A stretch of 64,000 bases of DNA from UBA1444 sp964521625 (lineage in GTDB: Bacteria > Bacillota > Negativicutes > UBA1444): the NCBI GenBank assembly GCA_964521625.1, contig CAZFSM010000001.1:209442-273441 (forward strand), read 5' to 3'. Shown piece after piece: positions 43,609 through 51,985 of this stretch. Position 1 is the first letter of the stretch, and each line of letters starts with the position of its first letter. The notes below the pieces were generated by a model that was not told the DNA's origin, searched no databases, and was given only the letters and a program-made list of their open reading frames with translations. A program made the position numbers and the translations under genes.

Positions 43609-44298
43609 TCATCCCTTCTCTTGAATTCCGGGTTGGGGTTTTTCTTGTCGTTTCGCAGCTACACATTGTTTGATCCATCCAGCCAGTTCCGATAGTCCCG
43701 CCGTGGTTCGGCAGGACACTTCAAGGATGTTGGCTTTGGGATTCAACAGAGTCAGGTCCTGATAAAACTGCTCCAGAGCGAAATCGACATACGGCAGTAG
43801 ATCGACTTTATTCAGCACGACCGCGTTGGCGTCTTTGAACATCAACGGATATTTGGTGATTTTATCCTCGCCTTCGGTGACGCTGAGCAGGCAGAGCCGG
43901 AAATCTTCGCCCAGATCGAACTCGGCCGGGCAAACCAGGTTGCCGATGTTTTCAATGATCAACAGGTCGATCTCGTCGAGTGCAAGCTGGGCCAACGCGC
44001 CTTCGATCATGCTGCCGTCGAGATGGCAGGCACCCCGCGTATTGATCTGCACGGCGGGAATTCCCAGAGCAGCTACCCGTTCAGCATCCTTGGTTGTAAA
44101 CAGGTCGCCTTCAATCACAGCCACTTTCAAATCATTGCTTAACAAGGCCATCACGCCTTCCAGCAGCGAAGTTTTGCCGGCGCCGGGCGATCCCATCAGG
44201 TTGATTGTTACGATTCGTTTGGCAGCCAACAGTTGCTTGTTCTGGGCGGTTTTTGCCTCATGCGCGCTGAGAATCCGCTGGTTGATGTCAATTTTCAC
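43609..44298 (-). CDS. hypB: Hydrogenase nickel incorporation GTPase HypB, lacking N-terminal CxxCGC
   Basis: 229 residues. GTG 44298 follows GGAGGAAACGACCG. G-domain: P-loop GSPGAGKTSLL, EGDLFTTKDAER, IENIGNLVCPAEFDLGE, and NKVDLLPY. The metal site in the G-domain (GACHLDG) is kept. The protein starts KIDINQRILSAHEAK, so both the N-terminal CxxCGC nickel site of E. coli HypB and any His-rich tract are absent. It inserts nickel into the hydrogenase large subunit together with HypA. The start overlaps hypA by 11 bases. Confidence 0.94.
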   Translation of the reverse strand: MKIDINQRILSAHEAKTAQNKQLLAAKRIVTINLMGSPGAGKTSLLEGVMALLSNDLKVAVIEGDLFTTKDAERVAALGIPAVQINTRGACHLDGSMIEGALAQLALDEIDLLIIENIGNLVCPAEFDLGEDFRLCLLSVTEGEDKITKYPLMFKDANAVVLNKVDLLPYVDFALEQFYQDLTLLNPKANILEVSCRTTAGLSELAGWIKQCVAAKRQEKPQPGIQEKG

Positions 44299-44554
44299 CG
44301 GTCGTTTCCTCCTGCTCTCCCTCGATTGTCTGTAAGTCCAATTCCCGATTCGGCGTCCGCTCGATGACGAATTCGGCCCCTTCGACAAAAGTGCCCTGAC
44401 TGATTGCCGCGAAGGCAAACTGCAGCGACTCTTTGCAGACGCCTGTCTGGTCACCGATCCGGACTACGACCCGGGTCACTTTGGTCATTGAATATTCTGC
44501 GCCAAAGCGCTCCACCTGATCGAGCAGGCTTTGAATGATCGATACTTCATGCAT
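44288..44554 (-). CDS. hypA: HypA-like nickel chaperone without zinc ribbon
   Basis: 88 residues; usual HypA is about 113-118. The N-terminus MHEVSIIQSLLDQVERF keeps His2 and Glu3 that bind nickel, and the body matches HypA to about residue 66 (EGAEFVIERTP). The sequence then goes directly to RELDLQTIEGE, which in other HypA proteins is the last strand after the zinc ribbon. The two CxxC pairs are missing altogether; the only Cys is in TGVCKES. The reading frame is intact, so this is a clean in-frame loss. It is the first gene of the minus-strand hyp operon. Confidence 0.85.
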   Translation of the reverse strand: MHEVSIIQSLLDQVERFGAEYSMTKVTRVVVRIGDQTGVCKESLQFAFAAISQGTFVEGAEFVIERTPNRELDLQTIEGEQEETTGEN

Positions 44555-44636
44555 GGGTTGCTTCAGTCTCCTTAAAGGGTTTGCTACGGCGTCTGTCGTA
44601 ATATATTTCAGGTAGAAACAAGCGGGAGGCAACGCA

Positions 44637-46925
44637 ATGCGCAGGCACTTGGTCATTGGCGGAATAGTCCAGGGCGTCGGGTTTCGTCCGTTTGTCTATC
44701 GATTGGCGACGCGGCATGGTTTGACCGGTTGGGTAAAAAACGCGACCGACGGCGTTCATATTGAAGTCGAAGGTGCCGCTACCGAACTCGACGCGTTTGC
44801 GCATGCCCTGCAACAGGAAAAGCCGATGCAAGCCGAAATCTATTCGCTGACTGCTTATGATATTCCTGAACGCCGGGAGACCGGGTTCATTATTGCTGAA
44901 AGTGACGCGGCATCGGCAGCGGTGCCATTCGTTTCACCGGATATTGCGACCTGCGCCGCCTGCCGCAGTGAAATCAGCGACCCGGCTGACCGGCGTTACC
45001 AATATCCTTTCACCAATTGCACGAACTGCGGTCCGCGCTACACGATCATTCGTCAGACGCCGTATGATCGGCGGTCGACTACGATGGATGTCTTTCCGAT
45101 GTGTGAGGCCTGTCAGCGCGAATTCGACGATCCGGCCAATCGGCGGTTTCACGCCCAACCCAACGCCTGCCCGGTTTGCGGGCCGGAATACCGGTTGGTC
45201 GACCGGCAAGGGAACCTGTTGCCGATGGACAATGGTCAGAATGCTATTGATCAGACACGGGTTTTGTTGCACTCAGGCAAGATTGTGGCGATCAAAGGGC
45301 TGGGCGGGTTTCATTTGTCCTGCGATGCAAAAAACGAAACTGCCGTGGCGACGCTACGTCAACGGAAAATAAGGGAAGATAAACCGTTCGCCGTCATGGC
45401 CGGTTCGCTTGAGGCGGTTCGGCAGCGATGCATCATATCGCCCGTCGAGCAGGAACTGCTGACCGGCGCCATTCGCCCGATTCTGCTTTTGGACAAAGCC
45501 GACGGCTATGATCTGGCGGCCAGTGTGGCGCCGGGAAATCCGCGAATAGGCGCGATGCTGGCCTATACACCGCTGCATGAACTGTTGCTTGATGCCAGCG
45601 ATATCTGGGTGATGACCAGCGGCAATACCAGCGACGAACCAATTGCCTATACGAATGAAGATGCGTTGATTCGGCTCTCCGGGATTGCAGACTTTTTTCT
45701 GCTGCATAACCGTGATATTCAGCGTCGGGCCGATGACTCGGTGGTGAGGGTTATCGATGAAGCGCAGTATATTCTGCGACGTAGTCGCGGCTACACCCCG
45801 TTGCCGATCCGACTGGCCAAACCGACAGTTCCGGTGTTGGCTTGCGGCGGCGAACTGAAAAACACATTCTGCCTGACCCATGGACAACAGGCTTTTGTCA
45901 GTGCCCATATCGGCGATCTGGAGAACCTGTCCACCTATCAATACTATACAGATTCCATCCAGTTCTATAAAACCCTTCTTAACATCACGCCGGAAGTGGT
46001 CGTTTATGATCTGCATCCGGAATACCTGGCAACGAAATACGCCAAAGAATTGTCGTTGCCGCAGATCGGTGTGCAGCACCACCATGCCCATATCGTGTCG
46101 GTCATGGCTGAACATGGCCTTTATGAACCAGTCATTGGCGTGGCTTTTGACGGGACCGGCTATGGTCCGGATGGCGCAATCTGGGGCGGCGAATTTCTGG
46201 TAGCCGATTGCCTTGATTTCAAACGCGTCGCCCATTGCCGTTATCTGCCGCTACCAGGCGGCGCTATGGCGATCCGGCAGCCGTGGCGATTGGCAGCATG
46301 GATTCTGGCTGAGCTATATGGCGACCAGGTTGCGACGCTGCCAATTTCATTCGTCAGGTCGTTGCCGCCGGAATGGCCGACAGTGCTCAAAGCAGCTGAA
46401 AAGCAATTCAACAGCCCGCTGACCTCCAGCGCCGGCCGACTGTTTGATGCCGCTGCAGCGCTGCTCGGTATCCGCGGCTCAATTCATTACGAAGGACAGG
46501 CGGCAGTGGAATTGGAACTGGCGGCAGGTAGCAGACGTGGGTATATATTGCCGTATACTGTTATTGAGGGAGAGTCCCGGCAACTCGATTTACTGCCGGC
46601 CTTCGCTGCAATGACTGAACGGTTGCAAAGCGGAGAATCGCCGGCCGATTTGGCCGCTTCGTTTCATAATACGGTCGCTGCTGCGATCATTGAGATGGTC
46701 AAACAGATAAATAAAGAAACCGCGCTCAGAAAAGTTGCGCTAAGCGGCGGCGTGTTTCAGAATTTGCGGTTGCTTGCAGCCGTGGAGGGGCAATTGAAGG
46801 CCGAACAACTTACCGTATACCTACACCGTAGGGTGCCGACCAATGACGGCGGGATATCACTGGGGCAGGCGATTATTGCAAGCGAGCGCTACATTCGAGA
46901 TTCCAGTCCGCCAACTGGCGGATGA
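44637..46925 (+). CDS. hypF: Carbamoyltransferase HypF
   Basis: 762 residues. Order: acylphosphatase domain (GIVQGVGFRPFVYRLATRHG, residues about 5-90), two zinc fingers (CAACRSEI...CTNCGPRYTI and CEACQREF...CPVCGP, about 105-185), YrdC domain (about 200-380) and Kae1-like carbamoyltransferase (GVQHHHAHIVSVMAEHG, FDGTGYGPDGAIWGGEF, about 460-760). It makes carbamoyl-adenylate from carbamoyl phosphate and loads HypE. GGGAGG lies before ATG 44637. It is divergent from hypA over 82 bases, and its 3' end overlaps the protease gene by 53 bases on the other strand. Confidence 0.96.
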   Translation: MRRHLVIGGIVQGVGFRPFVYRLATRHGLTGWVKNATDGVHIEVEGAATELDAFAHALQQEKPMQAEIYSLTAYDIPERRETGFIIAESDAASAAVPFVSPDIATCAACRSEISDPADRRYQYPFTNCTNCGPRYTIIRQTPYDRRSTTMDVFPMCEACQREFDDPANRRFHAQPNACPVCGPEYRLVDRQGNLLPMDNGQNAIDQTRVLLHSGKIVAIKGLGGFHLSCDAKNETAVATLRQRKIREDKPFAVMAGSLEAVRQRCIISPVEQELLTGAIRPILLLDKADGYDLAASVAPGNPRIGAMLAYTPLHELLLDASDIWVMTSGNTSDEPIAYTNEDALIRLSGIADFFLLHNRDIQRRADDSVVRVIDEAQYILRRSRGYTPLPIRLAKPTVPVLACGGELKNTFCLTHGQQAFVSAHIGDLENLSTYQYYTDSIQFYKTLLNITPEVVVYDLHPEYLATKYAKELSLPQIGVQHHHAHIVSVMAEHGLYEPVIGVAFDGTGYGPDGAIWGGEFLVADCLDFKRVAHCRYLPLPGGAMAIRQPWRLAAWILAELYGDQVATLPISFVRSLPPEWPTVLKAAEKQFNSPLTSSAGRLFDAAAALLGIRGSIHYEGQAAVELELAAGSRRGYILPYTVIEGESRQLDLLPAFAAMTERLQSGESPADLAASFHNTVAAAIIEMVKQINKETALRKVALSGGVFQNLRLLAAVEGQLKAEQLTVYLHRRVPTNDGGISLGQAIIASERYIRDSSPPTGG

Positions 46926-47358
46926 CGCTTGCTACAGCCTCGTCGATGCGCGCGGCAATCAGCGGCGTTAAATCGAGGCTGATTTCCAGGCTGAGCGGTA
47001 CGACTCCGATCACGACGATTTCACCGATCGGTTTTTCCATCACAACCAACGAGGCCAGCACTTCTTGAATCCCCAGTTCATGCATTGAGACTTTATCTTT
47101 GAAATACAGACGTACCGAGTCGCCGCGGATTACATGAAACGAGCCTGGCTGCGCCGGACCATGGATGGCATCAATCAGGATAAGTCGATTCGCTCCTTCC
47201 AGAAATCGCATCAGCTCAATACCCAAAGTGCCACCGTCAAGAACTTCCACCTCATCAGGAAAACGGAAGCGCTGCAACAGCGCCTCCGCAACCCTCACAC
47301 CAAAGCCTTCGTCCGACAATAAAATGTTGCCAACGCCGAGAACTATAGTTTTAGCCAC
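46873..47358 (-). CDS. hyaD: [NiFe] hydrogenase maturation endopeptidase
   Basis: 161 residues. Trims the C-terminus of the large subunit after nickel insertion. Family residues: GVGNILLSDEGFGVRV with the nickel-sensing Glu, LDGGTLG, LILIDAI and the histidine in MHELGIQEVL. GTG 47358 is used; GGAGG is about ten bases upstream, and the start shares one base with the cytochrome stop. It is the last gene of the hydrogenase structural operon and overlaps hypF by 53 bases in the antisense direction. Confidence 0.93.
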   Translation of the reverse strand: MAKTIVLGVGNILLSDEGFGVRVAEALLQRFRFPDEVEVLDGGTLGIELMRFLEGANRLILIDAIHGPAQPGSFHVIRGDSVRLYFKDKVSMHELGIQEVLASLVVMEKPIGEIVVIGVVPLSLEISLDLTPLIAARIDEAVASVIRQLADWNLECSARLQ

Positions 47359-48056
47359 TATTTGAGGTCCTCCGCATCCGCTGGTTTGCCTGGCAGGTAT
47401 TTTATTCCCGAGAAAATACTCGATATTTCGCCGTCGCCATGCATCATATCCGAGCGATAGGCGAAATAGGTATGGAAAGTCAGAAACAACGGGAAAAACC
47501 AGGCGGCATAGTTGTGAACCACATGGACGTTATATTCGTTGCCCAGCAGGCTGATCACTGGGGAAAACAGTTTTGCCATCCAGCTGGTCGGGTTAATCAT
47601 GCCGTACATCGCTAAACCGGTGGCCATCAGCACAAACGTGACGATATACCAGATCAGGTAAGTCGTCCGGGCCAGTGAGTTTCGCAAGAAAGGCGGATGA
47701 CTAGTCTTTAGGAATAGATAGTGCTGCAATACCTGTCCCAGGCCTGTCCAGTAGAGCTTGGTCCAGAACTTTGGTAATAACCGGTCGCCTTTGTACATGA
47801 TCCAACCGTAAATCCTCAGAATGAAAGAGGCGAGGAGGACATAGGCCCAAAAGAAATGCCAGAACCGAACGGTTTCCATCGACATCAGGTTGCCGACCGA
47901 AAACGTGGGATCTATGCCGATCGAGCCGTGAAAAAACGGATTGGCAATATAGCGGCCCGTCAAAAACAACATCAAGACCGCCGCTGCCATAATCCAATGG
48001 AACAGCCGCAAAAACGGACTGAAGATGTAGATGCCGTCAACCCGCTTGGTTTTCAC
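47358..48056 (-). CDS. hyaC: Hydrogenase b-type cytochrome subunit
   Basis: 232 residues with four membrane segments and haem-ligand candidates in LRLFHWIMAAAVLMLFLTG, FWHFFWAY, NVHVVHNYAAWFF and FLTFHTYFAYR. It passes electrons from the hydrogenase to the quinone pool. The GTG at 48056 forms a GTGA overlap with the hyaB stop and lies eight bases after a G-rich ribosome site; a GTG at 48065 is also possible but abuts that site. Confidence 0.92.
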   Translation of the reverse strand: MKTKRVDGIYIFSPFLRLFHWIMAAAVLMLFLTGRYIANPFFHGSIGIDPTFSVGNLMSMETVRFWHFFWAYVLLASFILRIYGWIMYKGDRLLPKFWTKLYWTGLGQVLQHYLFLKTSHPPFLRNSLARTTYLIWYIVTFVLMATGLAMYGMINPTSWMAKLFSPVISLLGNEYNVHVVHNYAAWFFPLFLTFHTYFAYRSDMMHGDGEISSIFSGIKYLPGKPADAEDLK

Positions 48057-49978
48057 TTGCCACACCCCCCACAGGTGTTTACATTAAATGAAGGGTCGCT
48101 ATGGATTACGGCCTTTTCCTTGCCGTCCGTGTTGTACAGATGGGTTGCGCAGGCGATGCAAGGGTCGAAAGAGTGGATGACCTTGAGGATTTCCAGAGGT
48201 TTGTCGGCGACTTTTACCTTGGTATCTATCATGCTTGATTCGTAGGCGCCAAAGCCTGCCTTGGAGTCGCGTGGACAACCATTCCAGGTGGTGGGAACGA
48301 CGGCCTGGTAATTGGCGGTCAGGCCATTCTTGATCTGAATCCAGTGTCCAAGCGCACCGCGCGGCGCTTCATGCAGGCCGACGCCTTTGGCTTCTTTTGG
48401 CCAGCTGGATGGTTCGAACTTGCTCATGTTGGCAGTGGCAGTATCGCCATTGCGGATATTTTTGACCAATTTATCAAAGAAATATTTGTTAATGTACGCC
48501 ATGACTTGGGCCTCGAGACCACGGCAGGCTGTCCGACCGACAGTAGAGCACATCCAGACATGGGCCGGTGCGCCGAGAACTTTGGATACGCCGTCAATCT
48601 GATCGACGATCATTTTCTCAGCCCAGGTTGGTTGTGACAGCAGTCCCTGTTTTACTTTAACATAGGTCACGATATAGCGGGCCAGCGGTCCGACTTCGGC
48701 CATCTTGCCACGCCACATCGGCGTTTTGATCCAGGAGTACTTGCCTTTTTCATCAAGGTATTTCCAGTTTGTTTTTGTGCCTTCCTTGGGACCGGTATAA
48801 TTGGGGGCAGTCACGCCGGCGAACGGATGAAGTCCCTTGCCGGCCTGTGGATAATTGTACCAGGAATGTTCGATATTTTCGGTGATGATTTCCGGGTCAA
48901 CATAATCTTTTCCTTCCAAGTTTGTAAACTTGGCTGCTAGGACGCCGGCGGCAAAGTTTTCCACCACGCCTTGGCAACGCCACAGTAGCCGTTTGTGGAA
49001 GTCGCCATTGGCAATACCGGTGTAACTATCTTCCGGATAGTCGCCGTACCCGAGCACACATTTTCCGGCCAGACCGCCACCGTCCACAACCTTGTGTTTC
49101 GTGACATAGATATCGCCGATAGCGAGCAGGTCCGGCAGATAGAAATAATTTACCGCGGAAATCCCCAGATTGACTGCAACGTCTACGACGCCGAGTCTAG
49201 CGGTGTTTATCGGCGCATTCATCTCGTTCATCGAAATGGCGCAGGGCATACCGCCGACAATATATTGCGGATGGGGATTTTTACCGCCGTAGACCAAATG
49301 CGAAGTCACCAACTCGCGCTGACGGTCCAGCATGGTCAGGTAGTGGGTTACCGCCATCAGATGGACCTCCGGCGGCAGAAGCGCATAATCGGGATGATCC
49401 CACCAGTGGGCGGCAAAGATTCCGAGTTGTCCGCTGTCGACCAACGATTTAACTTTGGCCTGGATCGCTTTGAAATAGGACGGCGTCGCCCTGGGGAATT
49501 CCTTAGGATAGGCGTCGGTGTTGAAATCGAACGGACCGGACAGGCCGAGGTCATACTTGGCCAAAATGGCATTTTGCAGCGATGAGGTGGCGCCGGGGTC
49601 GGCCTTCAAGGCTTCCACAGGGCTGACCCAGTCCAGGGCATGCAGGTGATAAAAGTGAATCAGATGGTCTTGTACCGCTAGCGAGGCAGCCATCTGGTTG
49701 CGGATATAGTTGGCGTTTTTGGGGATTTCGATACTCAGGGCATCTTCCACCGCTCGAACGGAGGCCAGTGCATGCGTAGTTGTGCAGACTCCGCAGAACC
49801 GTTGGGTAAAGGCCCAGGCATCACGAGGATCGCGATCTTTCAGAATGATTTCAATGCCGCGCCAGGCAGTGCCACTGGAGAGGGCATCTTGAACCTTTCC
49901 GGTGGCTTCATCCACAGTGACTTCCACCCGCAGATGGCCTTCGATCCGAGTTACAGGATCAACTACTACTCGTTTCAT
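48053..49978 (-). CDS. hyaB: [NiFe] hydrogenase large subunit
   Basis: 641 residues before processing. NiFe ligands: RFCGVCTTTHALAS near residue 60, and DPCIACATH near the C-terminus. After the ATH the precursor has a 28-residue tail that HyaD would remove; this is longer than the 15 residues of E. coli HyaB and ends CGGCGK. The first residues RVVVDPVTRIEGHLRVEV are standard. It belongs to group 1 respiratory uptake hydrogenases. GGAGG precedes ATG 49978, and 23 bases separate it from hyaA. Confidence 0.96.
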   Translation of the reverse strand: MKRVVVDPVTRIEGHLRVEVTVDEATGKVQDALSSGTAWRGIEIILKDRDPRDAWAFTQRFCGVCTTTHALASVRAVEDALSIEIPKNANYIRNQMAASLAVQDHLIHFYHLHALDWVSPVEALKADPGATSSLQNAILAKYDLGLSGPFDFNTDAYPKEFPRATPSYFKAIQAKVKSLVDSGQLGIFAAHWWDHPDYALLPPEVHLMAVTHYLTMLDRQRELVTSHLVYGGKNPHPQYIVGGMPCAISMNEMNAPINTARLGVVDVAVNLGISAVNYFYLPDLLAIGDIYVTKHKVVDGGGLAGKCVLGYGDYPEDSYTGIANGDFHKRLLWRCQGVVENFAAGVLAAKFTNLEGKDYVDPEIITENIEHSWYNYPQAGKGLHPFAGVTAPNYTGPKEGTKTNWKYLDEKGKYSWIKTPMWRGKMAEVGPLARYIVTYVKVKQGLLSQPTWAEKMIVDQIDGVSKVLGAPAHVWMCSTVGRTACRGLEAQVMAYINKYFFDKLVKNIRNGDTATANMSKFEPSSWPKEAKGVGLHEAPRGALGHWIQIKNGLTANYQAVVPTTWNGCPRDSKAGFGAYESSMIDTKVKVADKPLEILKVIHSFDPCIACATHLYNTDGKEKAVIHSDPSFNVNTCGGCGK

Positions 49979-50001
49979 CAGTGCTCGTTCCTCCCTCTCC
50001 G

Positions 50002-51093
50002 TTATTCTTCGTCTTGCTCATTTTCTTTCTCGGCGTGTCTGGACTTCTGAATTGAAGAAACCACTGCGTGCACAGTGACTCCCGCCATTGCGGCTACTGT
50101 AAGAGCGGCGCCTAGGGTGTCGGCGGTTGTCAGGGTGTTTGGCATTACGATATTTGGCAACCGCTCATGGAACGGGCCATTGTCCCAGAACCCGTCGCTG
50201 GCGCAGCCAAAACAGGGCGAACCCGATTGGATCGGATAGGACAGGCCATTCCACCAGCGCATATTGCCGCAGGAGTTGTAGGCTTCCGGGCCGCGGCAGC
50301 CCACTTTATAGAGGCACCAACCGGCTTTGGCACCCGGGTCGTCAAATCGCTCGACAAACATGCCGGCGTCGAAGAAGGCGCGGCGATAGCAGGTATCGTG
50401 AATCCGGTTGCCGTAGAACTGCTTCGGACGTCCCTGAGCATCGAGCGGCGGAATTTGGCCGAACAGGGCCAGATGCATGACAACCCCGGTCATTACTTCG
50501 GGAATTGGCGGGCAACCAGGCACCTTAATGATTGGTTTGCCGCTGATTACTTTGCTTACAGAAACGGAGCCAGTCGGGTTCGGTTTGGCGGCCTGAATGC
50601 CGCCCCAGGCGGCGCAGGATCCATATTCGATAATTGCCGCCGCGTGTTTGGCGACTTCCTTTAATACTTCGACGAACGGTTTGCCGCCGACCATGCAGGA
50701 GATGCCCTGGTCGGCCAGGGGGACCCCGCCTTCGACCGCCAGGATGAATTTGCCGTCATACTTTTTAATGACGCTCTCCAGATGTTTTTCAAACGGTTCG
50801 CCGGCAGCCGCGGCCAGTGTGTCCGAGTATTCGAGCGAGATCATGTTTAGTAGCAGATCGGACGCCAAGGGTGACTGGGAGCGGATAAATGCTTCGTCGC
50901 AGCCGGTGCATTCATGTCCATGCAGCCAGACTACTACAGGCAAGGGCTGTTTGGTCGCTGCCTCGACGACCTTTTTGTAGTCGGTGGTTGGCAGGCCCAT
51001 CGCAGCGGTTAACACCGTACAGGTTTTGAGAAATGTGCGTCGGCTGAGGCCGCGTTTGCTGAATGAATCCCACAATGTCATGCGCTTTTCCAT
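50002..51093 (-). CDS. hyaA: [NiFe] hydrogenase small subunit with Tat signal
   Basis: 363 residues. Twin-arginine signal LSRRTFLKTCTVLTAAMG exports the folded HyaAB pair. Fe-S ligands: HECTGCDEAF, YGSCAAWGG, PGCPPIP, HDTCYRRAFF, VGCRGPEAYNSC and SPCFGC. The proximal motif is CTGC, not the CTCC of oxygen-tolerant enzymes, so it should be oxygen-sensitive. A C-terminal membrane anchor (TLGAALTVAAMAGVTVHAVV) is followed by a charged tail. ATG 51093 is favoured over the adjacent ATG 51096 by spacing from GGGGAGGG. Confidence 0.96.
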   Translation of the reverse strand: MEKRMTLWDSFSKRGLSRRTFLKTCTVLTAAMGLPTTDYKKVVEAATKQPLPVVVWLHGHECTGCDEAFIRSQSPLASDLLLNMISLEYSDTLAAAAGEPFEKHLESVIKKYDGKFILAVEGGVPLADQGISCMVGGKPFVEVLKEVAKHAAAIIEYGSCAAWGGIQAAKPNPTGSVSVSKVISGKPIIKVPGCPPIPEVMTGVVMHLALFGQIPPLDAQGRPKQFYGNRIHDTCYRRAFFDAGMFVERFDDPGAKAGWCLYKVGCRGPEAYNSCGNMRWWNGLSYPIQSGSPCFGCASDGFWDNGPFHERLPNIVMPNTLTTADTLGAALTVAAMAGVTVHAVVSSIQKSRHAEKENEQDEE

Positions 51094-51310
51094 CATACCC
51101 TCCCCTTCACTTGGATTGTCGTACCGGCAAATTCCGGCGGCGTAGTTTAGCCTGGAACAAAACGTCTAATTAATTTTCAATTCTCTGACAGTGATACACA
51201 ATCCTGCAGATTGAGGTATTATATTTCTTAATTGTTCAATTATAGGTTTACTAATGTGAGATAATGCCTTTAGGGTTACAGGTTGCGTAAAGGATCGAGG
51301 AGGAGTTTGT

Positions 51311-51928
51311 TTGATAATCAGTAGATGGGCTCGGTTGCTGATGGTAGTTTTTATGGTGGCGGGGTTATGGTTGATGTCGGTGCAGTCGGCTAATGCATTG
51401 CTAGCAAACGATTCCGGCAGTCTGGCACTGCCCGGTATAGGCGAAATCGTATTGCCGGAATGGCTGGTGGCGACTGCGGCAAAGGGGTTGGAAAACCAGC
51501 CAAATGCAGGACGACAGTATGACCTGAGCGGGCTGTCCGGCGATGCCTGGCGTTATGCCCGGATCGTCGTTTACCGCTTGGAGCAGAATCTGGGGCCGGT
51601 CGCGCTGTTGTTTGGCATTGTCGAAACCAACCCGTCGGCACTAGGGGAATTGGCGCGACCGTTGTTGGAAAAAAGCCTGGCTGAAAATGGCGGCAAAATT
51701 CTCGAATGGTCGCCGGCTCGCAAAACCTCGCTCGGTGGCCGCGGTGTGCCGACAATTTCAGCCAGACTGACCATGAGCGAAAAAGTGCCGCTGCCGATGG
51801 CAGCCACCGTATATATTTTCATGCACAAAGAACGAGTATATGCATTGGGCTATTTCGTGCCGGACAGCGACCGGCGGTTTTGGGAGAAGATTGCCAACCC
51901 GATGCTGGGGCAGTTGAAGTGGGAGTAA
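51311..51928 (+). CDS. Secreted protein of unknown function
   Basis: 205 residues, not recognised. TTG 51311 follows GAGGAGG by about five bases. A cleavable signal peptide is likely (LLMVVFMVAGLWLMSVQSANA). The mature part is a mixed alpha/beta sequence without Cys pairs or repeats, with a central PTISARLTMSEKVPLP and YIFMHKERVYALGYFVPDSDRRFWEK. It is divergent from hyaA over 217 bases and is followed 57 bases later by a membrane methyltransferase gene. No function is proposed. Confidence 0.8.
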   Translation: MIISRWARLLMVVFMVAGLWLMSVQSANALLANDSGSLALPGIGEIVLPEWLVATAAKGLENQPNAGRQYDLSGLSGDAWRYARIVVYRLEQNLGPVALLFGIVETNPSALGELARPLLEKSLAENGGKILEWSPARKTSLGGRGVPTISARLTMSEKVPLPMAATVYIFMHKERVYALGYFVPDSDRRFWEKIANPMLGQLKWE

Positions 51929-51985
51929 TCTGTCGCAGGAACTTTGATATATTATATGGAATGTTTGATGCGGGAGGTGGTTGTT

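Noticed and set aside
44299..44454. Extended HypB N-terminus from 44454
   Set aside because: It would read through hypA in another frame and contains no CxxCGC or His-rich region; GTG 44298 has a good GGAGG site.
45354..46235. Minus-strand frame opposite hypF
   Set aside because: hypF has all expected domains in order; this frame has no recognisable sequence.
51094..51310. FNR- or CRP-like palindromes between hyaA and the secreted protein gene
   Set aside because: AT-rich sequence with partial matches such as GTGATACACA, but no site close enough to a TTGAT-N4-ATCAA or TGTGA-N6-TCACA consensus.
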